NCBI RefSeq assembly: GCF_001039355.2
Contig: NW_019773987.1
Location: forward strand, 1-28,836
Direction: 5' to 3'
Length of the DNA stretch: 28,836 nucleotides
Source of the DNA: Lingula anatina
Lineage: Eukaryota > Brachiopoda > Lingulata > Lingulida > Lingulidae
The position numbers and the translations under genes were made by a program. How positions within the stretch are numbered: the first letter of the stretch is position 1; each line of letters opens with the position of its first letter. A model generated the notes under the pieces. That model saw only the letters and a program-made list of their open reading frames with translations. It was not told the origin of the DNA and ran no database searches. Positions 1 through 10,700 of this stretch are shown piece after piece.

Positions 1-2
1 CC

Positions 3-74
3 TACTACCATGACACCCGTGGTTACAGCTCATTCTTCGAATTCGGCGTTCCACGTTTGCCTACAAGGCTGTGA
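3..74 (+). CDS. Possible 3'-terminal coding exon of an unidentified gene
   Basis: The first bases are open in one plus-strand frame and read YYHDTRGYSSFFEFGVPRL followed by PTRL and a TGA stop at 72-74. Codon choice is more GC-rich than the surrounding DNA and looks like coding sequence, and an AATAAA lies about 290 bases downstream at 365-370. The MAM gene to the right runs on the minus strand, so the two genes would converge. I do not recognise the protein, and only 23 codons are visible. A minus-strand reading of the same bases is also open for about 30 codons, so this is a tentative call. Confidence 0.3.
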   Translation, partial: YYHDTRGYSSFFEFGVPRLPTRL

Positions 75-1215
75 TCAGCAACAGTTAGTTGATATACAGC
101 GGAGATCCTAGGATGGATTTTATATACCTGTAATGTTAGGTAAACATTAACGTTCGTTTCTGTTTTATGTGTTTTTTAATTGTGCCAATCACATTTAATG
201 CAAACATAACTATTTCAGAGATCAGGAATTAAAGGAAAGAAAATATCTTAGCCCATTATAAAAAAGGATTTCCATTAAAACTTCCCATGGTCATGCAAAT
301 GTAGTTTAAAACGTAACTATAAAATGTCTTACAAATATAGGAACAGTGTAACAGGCTGATAGCTAATAAAGAAGATGTTTCAGGCAAATAAGCATTATAC
401 CGGTACCTACCACCATTATCCACATCTGATAAAGGCTTGATGGCGTGGTATGATTAAGAAATGTTAAGGAAAACACAAAAAAGGGGGAAATAATGTGCTA
501 TGAGTAAGGTATAAACACATTACAAATATAGGAATTATTGAGCTCAAGATGAAGCTATATAATATGACAATAGGAATAAACTGAAAATGAACATATATAC
601 CTTTATTTTGCAATAACAAAAGTATTTAATAATAACAATATACATGTATACTTGGTATATTAGTATCAAAGTTAATTTATACCGATTACTTATTCTACTT
701 GCCCTAGTCGAAGGCAATCCTGAAAAAGGGGATGAGGAACTATTCTCCAAGGCTATATCTGCTAAAATGAAATTTAGATTTCGATTTTAGGAAACCCAAT
801 AATATGAAAACACCAATCTGCTGCCTTTTTCAACATTTTGCAGAGCCCCCTCTTCAACCCGATTTTGGTTAAAATAATTAAAATACCCGAAGGTCTACTG
901 TTTTGTCTGAATAGTGTATGTTGCTCATCGTATACCAAATATTGATGTTATATTCCATGCAACACCTTACCGCTATATTTGGCCGTGAAACCCGTTGTTG
1001 ACAGGGTCGCTATGACGGTTGTTGGACATACCAATCGTAGACCCTCTGAATTTAAATGCCATCACTTTTAGAAGTAGTTATACTATCTTTTTATTTATTT
1101 CTAATAAAATCATACGAAACATGACAATAATTAATGACAGAAATGAAATGAAACACCACTAGCATATCATGACTTCGCTTATTCCTCTATATAATGAAAG
1201 TGTCTGCAACTGCAG
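75..1215. other. AT-rich region without a confident gene
   Basis: No convincing exon is seen. A minus-strand acceptor of the form TTTTAGCAG at 759-764 opens a frame from 758 to 544 that is phase-compatible with the last MAM exon. The predicted peptide is low in complexity and resembles no known domain, so I do not call it coding. Confidence 0.4.
365..370 (+). promoter_or_regulatory. Candidate polyadenylation signal AATAAA
   Basis: A canonical AATAAA lies about 290 bases after the stop codon of the possible plus-strand terminal exon at the left edge. The hexamer is common by chance in AT-rich DNA, so it only supports that exon weakly. Confidence 0.2.
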
Positions 1216-1229
1216 TTTATTTATTTATT
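1216..1229 (-). promoter_or_regulatory. Three overlapping candidate polyadenylation signals (AATAAATAAATAAA)
   Basis: Read on the minus strand, three overlapping AATAAA hexamers begin four bases after an in-frame TAA at 1233-1235. That TAA is reached when the last recognisable MAM exon is read through its splice donor. They could end a short form of the MAM mRNA. The same bases could also be simple AT-rich repeat, so the call is moderate. Confidence 0.4.
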
Positions 1230-1232
1230 CAT

Positions 1233-2380
1233 TTAGATGTTTATCTGAGTGTAACTTGAAACACATTGGTCCCATACATTAATGGCATACTCACCATCAC
1301 ACTGGAAAAAATTCATATCATCAACGGCGATGTCACTCGCTGCAGAGCCAGCCGTGTCCACAGCTTCGATTATAATCTAAAGAAGTGATGTACAGGCATT
1401 TATAAAACAAGGCCATTTCTCCTTTTATTTCTTTTGCAAACGTGTTGTAATTATCATTCTTACATATTTCACAAAGTGAATAAAATAGTTTTATATTGGT
1501 TAATTGATATGATTAGATTACCTGGAAAGGTTGCATTTGGCATGGGATGGTTATGTTGCCATGGATCCATATATCTCCATGGTTACCCTGATCACTGAAT
1601 ACCGGTGTTAAATTCTTAGAGCCTTTAGCCCGGATGTAAACTTTTAATTGGCCAATATCTAAAAGAAAAGCATATGCGGTTTGGCTTAAAAAGAGAGAGA
1701 GAGAGACAGAGAGACCATCAATTTATTATTTTATCTCGTATGCACAGTATATGTATGTGCTCTGTATATTTACTAAATATATCTGAATGATGAACTGAAA
1801 TCCGTCAAAATAACTATACTGATATTCATCAAATGTGTTACAGATCAAATGTGAAAAGTAGAGGGTTAATCTTTCCTTTAATGTTGTGTACGCAATTAAC
1901 ATTTGCATCACTTTATGAATTGAAATTGCACAAAGATACACATCTCTAAAGATATTTATGAAAATAGCCGACAGCATTGCTATTACAGAACGACTATGAT
2001 ACCGTGCTTATGACTTTCAAGCTCACTTACGATCGTCTTGTTTGAATCCTAAATCGAAAGGTTTATCAAACATATGATACCAGAGTTCAAAGCAACTGCG
2101 ACTCTGATCTGGTTGAAACAAAGGTGAAACCAGGCGCATTTTATCATTCTTGGCCGTGTGGCTTGATTCCATATATATGTAAAATCCTAAATATCAACAG
2201 GATAATAACATTGAAACAAAATGTAATAAGTTGCAACAATTAAGGCCGTAACAATTATCCTGAATCAAAACGCCTTCTGCCCTTTCGTTTCTACAGGCCA
2301 TAAACATCAAATTGCAATAACCATCACGTTACAAATTAGTGATTCGGTCATCACGATAAGGTTTCGCCTGTGTGGTATAC

Positions 2381-2416
<36 letters not shown>

Positions 2417-3152
2417 ACGGAAACGCTGGAAGTACAGCAATAAGTTTTTCGAAATTCATATGGTACAACATGTATTTTAGAAAAAATATACATTTAAATT
2501 TAGAACAATACACCCACCTGCTTATTCCAAATCTTACTACATATACCGTATTTGATTACAATGTCCTATTTCATGAATATGTCAATACCTAAACTTGTAT
2601 GTGTTGTATGATCATACAAGGGGCCAGTGGAACTCGTGGGGGTGCGTCCTTTCCATCTTTTCCAATCTCCGTCATCTGTAGTGTTGTCCTGCGTCCAGCC
2701 GCATAGGTCTTGTTCGAAGTTGCAAGAATCATATACAGTGTTTCCTGTTTAAAAAGCGCAAGAGCTGATTTTCTGAGCAATTTATTTTGTTTCAGAAACA
2801 TTGAACCTTTTACAATTTCATGCCCGTTTATTGTATGTTACTTGTAAGTTAGCAATGGCAGACGGTATTCCTTATTTAAAACCACCTAAGAGTTCATTCT
2901 ACATTGTACCAATCGATTAAAATCACAAGTTATTGAACTCTACAAATTTTATTCGTGAAACCCCACCCCTCTTCACTTAGTTTCATCAGAAACGCTGAAA
3001 GTCCTTGTGAATTCCATGTCCTAGTGTCTCATTTTTCATGAAAGAGAGCAACTCGACATGTCAAGATATAAAGCATAAAAAGACATAAAGCACAAACCTT
3101 TAACGACGACTCCACACAAAAATAAAACGACTGTCAGGGTACACACTGCCAT
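1233..3152 (-). CDS. Secreted single-MAM-domain protein, five exons
   Basis: Exons on the minus strand are 3098-3152, 2595-2744, 2031-2186, 1522-1658 and 1295-1376 (or 1233-1376 if the last donor is not used). Every junction is GT-AG and all phases agree. The first exon is a signal peptide (MAVCTLTVVLFLCGVVV). The next four cover one whole MAM domain. It starts at DSCNFEQDLCGWTQDN, passes the aromatic core around FYIYMESS and CFELWYHMF, continues through GQLKVYIRAKG, and ends at DIAVDDMNFFQC. The domain's cysteines and the IAVDD-F-C ending are intact. MAM domains are extracellular adhesion or protein-interaction modules in receptors, meprins and small secreted proteins; this gene shows no second domain. 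If exon 5 is read through, the protein is 213 residues and stops just before polyadenylation signals. A strong GTGAGT donor at 1294 instead predicts a longer C-terminus that I could not find. Confidence 0.85.
2382..2413. repeat. Poly-T tract
   Basis: An uninterrupted run of 32 T lies in the MAM gene intron between exons 2 and 3. On the minus (coding) strand this is poly-A, consistent with either a simple repeat or the tail of a retroposed fragment. No attached element is recognisable. Confidence 0.9.
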
Positions 3153-3803
3153 GACGGTTGCCTCTATGTTTAGCAATTCAAATTTCAACAGTGCAAATTA
3201 TCAACGAATGCATTTATGTTCGCGAGCTTTCAATTTTTATTATCTATCTTTTCGTAAGTCAAAACCCCTCTATTTTAGAGGCCAATCTACCTCAATACTC
3301 TTCTACCAAAACACAAAATATTTCTGTCATTATGCGCAAAGAAGTTTATCTTAGTTTATAGGAAACGAATAAGTTTATACTAACTTTTACATTACCTCAC
3401 ATTACCAGTGGCGTTTCAGATAGGGCTTGCTAATATAACATCAGGCACGCATTAATTATAGGTGTGTCTTATTTATTAACATATTAAGGCGAAATTTCTC
3501 CTAGTAACATGACAAAGTTATGCGATCACGACCTAAACTTCATTGTATAAAAAAGGCTCTCTTGATTTTGACTTTAATCACAAAAGTCGTGAACAAGGCT
3601 GTTTATTTGTTTATATGGAGCATGTAGATAGATTCTACACGTTCCCGTTTACCTGGAGTGAGTTAATAAACTGTGTGCAGCAAAAAAAAAACATTACTTA
3701 ACTGTTGGTTACACGTATATCTGTAGATAGGACACGTTAATTTTACCACCTTAAACTCTTATTAGCTCATGTACAGTGTATGTGTTATTTATTAAGACTT
3801 AAA
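3153..3803. other. Upstream region of the MAM gene, no gene seen
   Basis: This AT-rich stretch precedes the start codon of the MAM gene and should contain its 5' UTR and promoter. Overlapping short plus-strand open frames at about 3151-3361 show no domain and look like chance. No TATA box in a convincing position can be assigned. Confidence 0.4.
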
Positions 3804-4045
3804 AAGGCTTCGTTCACATGGAATGTCTATTTTCTAAAAATCTATTTTCTATTCGCGCTTTCTTATGATCACGGTCTGTGCCCTGAATATCCCGCCGCGT
3901 AATTACTTATAGTAACTTATAGTAACTGGCTCGCGCTGCCAGTAATTACGCCCCGGGATATTCAGGGCACAGACCGTGATCATAAGACATACCGCGAATA
4001 GAAAATAGAATTTAGAAAATAGACATTGCATGTGAATGAAGCCTT
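3804..4045. mobile_element. Foldback/MITE-like element with ~105-bp terminal inverted repeats
   Basis: The left arm (3804-3907) and right arm (3941-4045) are near-perfect inverted repeats. Both ends read inward as AAGGCTTC[G/A]TTCACATG, and the arms meet around GAATATCCCG and GTAATTACT. The 33-base loop contains a direct duplication of TATAGTAACT. Such long-armed, non-coding elements are typical of MITE or foldback DNA transposons. No clear target-site duplication is visible at the edges and the superfamily is not assigned. Confidence 0.85.
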
Positions 4046-5829
4046 ATGGGTTACGAAGACAGTGGATTGTGTTAGTTGAGCTGGGTGAGATTGCGTGACC
4101 GTGACTCGATTCGGCGTACGAGTGCACACTTTTTATTATTGGTCGCACATAAAAGAAATAGGAAATGCTCTGTAAAGACTGTAACTTTAATTACCTTCAT
4201 ATATATTTATACGATGCAATACAGATAATTATACCGCACGATGTGAAAAAGCCCGTAGTCAGCAGATGAAACATGATTTTTGATGATACAGGGAAAGACC
4301 GAGAAGGGTTTTTCTCAGACGTTTACAAGGTTTAACCAAAGATATAAGCCCCTGGTATAACACAGCGGTATAAGGTTAACAGTGTTGCAAATGTTAAAAA
4401 TAAGGTTAATGATATGCGCTACCTTAACGCAAATTTGGCTTTATAACATTTGTAAAGATGCTTTATGATCACTTTGAACAAGCTTCTAAAGCGTGAATAA
4501 GTTAGAAAATGCAAAGGACCCGAACTGATACGGGATTTCACTGCTGCGCCCTCGCCACCCACCTACTTCTTAACCTTGTTACCTAATCGCAGCACCGAAA
4601 TCTGTAAATTAATTATGAAGTCTTCCCCATTAGTTCATATAATTGCGCGCTGCTCAATAAGTTCATAGCTAGATTTTCGTGAGCCGTCGCACAAACAAAA
4701 TGATCGATTTTGGTGACTACAACGCCTGTAACTAAACTGCCGGACTCTGCAGATCAATTAGCGTAAATTTTTTAACGTGACTTTAAATCGAATCCTAATA
4801 CCAAACCCCTCTACCAATTTGAGACATTTTATATGTACCACAATTCTAGTATTACTCAGTAATTCCAGGGACATAAATACCCAACTGTATAATATACCTT
4901 GGTCATTGTGCTTATAAAGTTCTTTTGTACGGTGGTATTGCTTTACACTGGAGAAAAAAAGCTCTTTGTTTAAGCAGGGCTTAAAGCGTTGCTATTTGAA
5001 TTTGAATAGCCATCTGTCTTTACTGGAGTTATACACACATACTGAATACACTTTGTCACCTTTCGACTCCTTGTGTTGACTTTAAAAAGTGCATGTGCCA
5101 ATAAACGTCTCATAAGTGACAATAGGATATAGTGTAACCGGCGCAATAGGTGAATGCAGCTGTGGAAAAATTCAATATAACTTTTAAAAGATAAGCCGAT
5201 TACGTTTGGCTTAGTGAAATACATTTTACAGTCAAATTCAAACGGTGAGGGGGTATTAATATTATGGGTTACCTGTAAGCTGCGGTGCTCTCTCTAACGG
5301 TAGTTAACATTTGATTGAATTTTAATATAATGTTATTATTTTTTAACCACTACCTTGAGCGTCGAAGTGCCTTAAACTTTTAGAATAACAGCAGGTCGTT
5401 GTTAAAGGAATAAAGATTAAGTGGTCATTTTTGGCATTGATTTAATGCACAAAGGAGCCCTTGATTTGTTTTCCAAATCAGCTCATGCTAATAATAGCCC
5501 CTTGTTATTGCCATTTACAAAACTGTGCACATGTTATCGAATAGCAAGCAGAGTTACGTAATAAATCACCTTTGCATTGCAATATAATATCGGATCAATA
5601 ACCATAATGCGGAATACTTAATCACGCTGTTGTTTTAAAAACCGACGCGAGAGCGTATTTACAAACTCTTGTTCAAAGCGGACTGATTACAGGTTCACTG
5701 TGGAGTGTTGACAGGTGCTGCGCCGGGTGTTTGGAGTGAGAGGTGTATTTACTCGCGGATTGCGCGTCGGGTTGCCAGGGACAGATAAGGTGGCCATGGA
5801 GTACCTTTTCGCACCCGTCGTCCCCATGA
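4046..5829. other. Intergenic sequence, no gene recognised
   Basis: No exon, RNA gene or transposase fragment is recognisable here. The last 150 bases become richer in G, C and CpG than their surroundings, which may mark a promoter region for the candidate exon that follows. Confidence 0.4.
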
Positions 5830-5900
5830 ATGTACGGTGACTACCACATCGATGTAGAACACCTGGGCAGTCTGTCGCTCCTGAGCATCATGTACGAAAC
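5830..5900 (+). CDS. Candidate first coding exon of an unidentified gene
   Basis: An ATG at 5830 opens 23 codons (beginning MYGDYHIDVEHLGSLSL) and ends two bases into a codon at a GTGAGG splice donor. The block from about 5690 lies in CpG-containing DNA unlike the AT-rich flanks. In another frame just upstream, MEYLFAPVVPMNV stops at a TGA that overlaps the candidate exon. The two peptides could be one exon joined by a one-base change, or the upstream frame could be a short upstream ORF. I do not recognise the protein and found no second exon; the 'n' at 6081 lies 180 bases downstream and may hide it. Confidence 0.3.
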
Positions 5901-6080
5901 GTGAGGTTTTAAATTCATCAGAGGTATTTTAGCATTGCTTAGGGTCAACGTCCATGCTGTTTATCATTGCCTTGAAACTACGTGGACAGATTCAGGAGAT
6001 CAGATCACAAAACTGAAACAGGTGAGAGCTACTTTTACAGATGGCCGCTTACTGGTCCCGACAGCTTCGTCTGCGTGTCG

Positions 6081-6081
6081 N
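6081..6081. other. Ambiguous base, probable collapsed assembly gap
   Basis: A single n lies exactly at the edge of a TAA microsatellite. The C-terminal exons of the carboxypeptidase gene, expected on the minus strand left of 7738, are not present before this point. A real gap of unknown size is therefore more likely than a single ambiguous call. Confidence 0.55.
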
Positions 6082-6087
6082 TAAATA

Positions 6088-6124
<37 letters not shown>

Positions 6125-6136
6125 TAATAATAATAA
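6082..6136. repeat. (TAA)n microsatellite
   Basis: About 55 bases of TAA/AAT repeats with small interruptions follow directly after the n at 6081. Confidence 0.9.
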
Positions 6137-6639
6137 AAACTTTCATGTGAATCTCATGTGAATAGAGAAGTGTGTAGTCAGGTGTTTCGCTACTAATTAA
6201 CTGACTACAATGGCTGTAGCACTGCTGCATTGTGTAGTATGCAGTGATGGGTAGTGCTCCTTTGGGCTGGTCAAAGCTTGGCATTGATGAAGAATAGTTC
6301 TGTCCAAAAAGTATCCATATGTCAGCAACATCTGCACAGAAGAATTAAAAAATTTGCATTCAACTTCAAACAGTTGGTTTTGCAGTACATAAAACGAGCT
6401 AAGCAGTGTTTTACAACATTGTTAATCTAGAATGGCATGAAAAAGACAGACATTGATTATTGTGGCACAAAGAACAACCCCCACAGTTTTACGGAGTTAT
6501 GCCCAAATTGATGTTCCTACCCAGAAGCCACACCCAATGAATCGAAACCTTACCACCAGTATACAGGATTCACTGTCCTAATGGATATACTGCTGCAACT
6601 ACACAAAAACCACACATTACGCACAAAATTCCAAATGTG

Positions 6640-7420
6640 CAAATTACTACCAGAATGCATTTTTTTCAAAGCGAACACCAGACTGGTTTTAGCAGGTCAG
6701 AATACCAGATGACCTGTAAGAAAGCCACTGTAAACAGCAAAACATTGTTGTCTGTTTTTCTAATGAATTGAGGACCAAGACTGTTTCTGGGTAGAACACT
6801 GAAACCGCATTGTTTTCTTTATTGTGTCAGATTTCACCTGTACCATTAAAGTAGTCTTGAGTTTACACACATCCTGAAGAAGCCTACCACGGAGCATATG
6901 CCATGTGGAGAGTGACTAGGTTCATTGACAGCATCAGCATTTGGAGTGGATATCACATTGGTGCCAAAATATCAATGGTAGTCATCTATGAAAACCTGGA
7001 CCACATCAAATATGGGAATAACCTGGGAACTACTCAACTACCATTTGATAGGGGGCACCTTAGGAACAAATTTAGGTTGCATGATGAAAAGGCTTGTTCA
7101 CACAGAACTGCATTTTTAATTGCAGTTAACATACAGAACCAAAGGAATAAGCATGCAGCTACCTTGGCCATCAAGATCACCAGGTTTGAACCACATGCAC
7201 AATGTGTGGGTACATGTAGGCCTTAACTTGCCAAATCAATGGGCTTCTTGTCTTACAACCAAACTGAACCAAGTTGGACAAGTTTTGACCGATGCCTGGA
7301 ATGGTATTCCAGATTAAACACCAAAAAGCTATCCAAAGGACTGCCTTCTTGCATGGAAGCAGGCAGATGAGGTTATAGATGCACCATCTGTTCATTGTGG
7401 TAATTAGACACTGACATGAG
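6640..7420 (+). pseudogene. Decayed Tc1-family transposase
   Basis: The plus strand carries a degraded Tc1/mariner transposase in shifting frames. From 6903, the reading through YENLDHIKYGNNLGTT and FRLHDEKACSHRTAFL fits the Tc1 catalytic core, where the family has LVVI-GNL and FRLHDDNARPHRTAFL. From 7120 a second frame gives MQLPWPSRSPGLNHMHNVW, matching the Tc1 motif WPSRSPDLNPIEHVW, and then a region ending WNGIPD. Homology continues past a stop at 7315 to about 7410. The frameshift near 7150-7170 and the loss of catalytic Asp residues (DN to EK, D to G) show that it is inactive. Weaker N-terminal similarity begins near 6640. Terminal inverted repeats were not identified. It is antisense to the carboxypeptidase gene and lies just 3' of that gene's last visible exon. 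Confidence 0.85.
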
Positions 7421-7737
7421 GGTTCTTTCAGAGGCGTGTAACACTTTTACAGATGATAATTTGGAAAATATGGAAATCCAAAATATTGCTTTTAATGGTT
7501 GTTGTATGCCTTAGAATCAGCAATGTATTTTTGTTTGCTTCATTTGCAAATTCAATTAAAGAACTGATATCACAATGACATCAAGGAGATTATAAAGAGT
7601 TATTAAAACATGATTTTAATCCTTATTTTCATTTATCAGTCAAAATTGATGAAAAAGATTTGGAAAAAAATATTCCATATTAAATGTCAATTAAGTCTGT
7701 TTTTTTTTCAACTTTTGGGGCCAATATTAATACTCAC

Positions 7738-10700
7738 AATGGCAATTTTGGCTGTGATCCTTTCCTGGGGAAAGAATTGACCCAGGTATCATAAAGAGTG
7801 GGCCTGTCTGATTTCACTTCTTCTGGGTTGGGGTTTGGTATCTGTGATAGAGGTGTAGAATAATAATCCTGCAGACATAGCTCATAATAATAATAGTCTT
7901 TGTTTTTATACAGTATAACAAAACAATTTGTTTATTCTCCTTCCTTTCTTTACTTTTTAGAATTATTTGGCTATTTTCAATACAAAGAAAAAAATCAGCA
8001 TGAAAACCATACCATATAATTGTACCTTTTTACTGGATTCATATATAATCTTGTGTAAAGAGGGTGTAGAAGAAGCTCGCATTGAGTAATTTCCTGGAAT
8101 AGAACAAAATATCTATAATTTTGTTTTAACTTAGGCTGTAACTCATAGTTTTTCCATTCAATTTGCTTATCAACATATTTAGTTTTTATCTAATTGTTGG
8201 AATGGTGAAATTGTATTGTAAAAATCTAGTTCATCTCAGTAAACTGCACTTCAACAATTTTCTTTTTTGTGGGTCCATGATAAAAATAATCAGCGTCTTC
8301 ACTGTGAATCTACCACACTGACCTTGTACTGCAATGTCAACATTCAAATATGCCACTGCTCGCTGATTGAGGTTCTTCACAAAGTTCTGGAATGGTACAA
8401 AGAAATACATAATAAAAGTAAAGTCAACTTCAATTAAAGGGCTGAAAAGATCTTAATCTTTGAGAATTTGAGTTTGATTCAAGCAGACACAAGTTTGGGT
8501 GAAATGATCTGAAAACAAGTTTCCACATTTATTACTACCACTATTCCCTGGATGCAACCAAACCATATATACTAACATACCTCCACCCACTCCCAGGATC
8601 CAATCAAACCATACTCCTCAGCTCCCCAACTACAAAATATCAGTGTACGTCTGGGTCGCCATCCTGTAGCAAACAATTTTTCTCAATTAATCTGTGCTGC
8701 TTTGCTTTAAAGATATTGATTCAGAAAAGGTACTCCATTTTCTTTTCTAAAGGATATCAGTTGCCCTTCACAAAATATTATTGTTCTTATTCAAAATATG
8801 AGTAATGTGTTGAACTTACTCTAAAACTGGTTCCCATGAATCAAAGCAATTTTTAATACAGACCCTCCACATTTGTTATTATAGTCTATTAGAACTAGAG
8901 GATCAGAGAGGCGATACCGCCTCCAGATATTGTACCACCAGCTGGAGTAAGCGCATTCGTATGGACCCCCCCCCCCCTCCTAAAAGGGACACCATCACCA
9001 GTCTGGTGTTTGACAAGCTCTATAAGATGCAATCAACAAGAGTTCTCAAAATAAGCAAAAAAATATAACCAAAAATGATACAATCAAGCAGATTTTCGAA
9101 TTGACTTGCATTTTCCTACCCTTGATCACTGTATACTGTATTCTCTAGACAAAAGGNTAATTAGCAAAACCCCTTACCTTGTTTGACCATCTGACCAAAA
9201 GCTCTTGACATCTCCATCATGGCTGCTGTTCCACTAGATGGATCAGCTGCTCCAAACACCCATGCATCCCTATGGTTACCAATCAAAACATACCTGTCTG
9301 GAAACCAAAAAAAAAAAAATTTAATGAAGCAATATTTATAGTACTGATGTTCTTAAATTAATATGAAATATTTTGTATCTGACAAATAAATACATATTCA
9401 CAATAATTTCACACGCAAGTACATGGTTTTGCATCTGAAGACATGGGTAATTGCATCCAGAAAATGTATATAAGTATAAATTAATGGGTTTTAATGGTTA
9501 AATTTGGATGATACCTCTCTTGAGGATAAATATTTTTAGTATTAATGCAAGATTACTTACCTGGTTCAACACTGCCTTCAATAAACCCAAAAACATTATA
9601 GGTGGTTCTGTACTGATCATGAGTGGAAATGTTCATTTGAACCTTCCTGTAGAGAAAAGAAGGAAATTAAAAAGAAAAGAAAAAATTCAAAAGTCAATAA
9701 AATATTGAAATGTTTATTACCTGCAGTGATTTCCAAAATATGCATTTTAACTTTACCTAAGCCTTGGATCTGCAGATAATATTCAAAATCTTTATGCAAA
9801 ACACAGAATACATTTTTTTTCAGTTGTTGTGGCCGTAGTATAAATGTGCAGCACTTTGGTTCCAGCTACTGTGACACAGGCTCAATCTGGTGACAACTCA
9901 TGATCAGTCCACAAACACTCCAATTTGAATTTTCTGAATTAGTTTTATTCTCAAGCAGCCACTCCCATTGTGTTTGCTATGATTTAATATATACATGTAC
10001 CTATAAAAATACTGGATAAATATATAATTTATTTGTCACAATAAAAAGATTTATGTGGGATGAGATTATCACCCCCCCCCCCCCCAATCTCTGCTGAAAC
10101 TTAAAATAATATCTTAAACTTGTAAATGATTTACCATACATGATTATCATTCATATGATAATATTCAACTATATGCATTTTGAATTCGTACTTACTTTGT
10201 GTTTTATCAAAGTACAAATGTTAATAAAATGACATTTTCAGCTAACAACTATTTCTGTTGTAATTTTAAGAAATCACAGACTTTCTAACAGCAAACTAGC
10301 CTCAGAAACTCCTCGCAATTATTGCACACATAAAATAGGAACAATATCTCTTACTAATTACCAAGTCTAATTGTACATTTTCGGGAATCAATTTTAATTT
10401 TGTGATTTTTCCAAGAACAATCACTACTGATGCTTGCAAAAAATATACAAGTCAAATATAAAAGAAGAGAAAAAGACTATATACCAGCTAGCATTGTTGA
10501 ACCCAGGTCCAAGTCTATATGTAATTGATAGTTTCCCTTGCCACTCTGGTGGAGCAACTTCTCCAGTCATGTTCCTTAATAAAGCAAAGATGGCAATAAA
10601 CATATCTCGGTCAGACTTATTATATGTTCTGTTATGCTATAATTATACATGAATCAAGAAATATGAAAAGGTAAAGGTCAAAGTTCATATATAATCAGGT

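Noticed and set aside
544-758. Possible last exon of the MAM gene behind a TTTTAGCAG acceptor
   Set aside because: The phase fits, but the peptide is mostly aromatic and aliphatic residues from AT-rich DNA and matches no known tail, so it is not included in the gene model.
6000-6284. 94-codon minus-strand open frame across 6081
   Set aside because: It runs through the TAA microsatellite (a leucine run) and the n, and has no domain.
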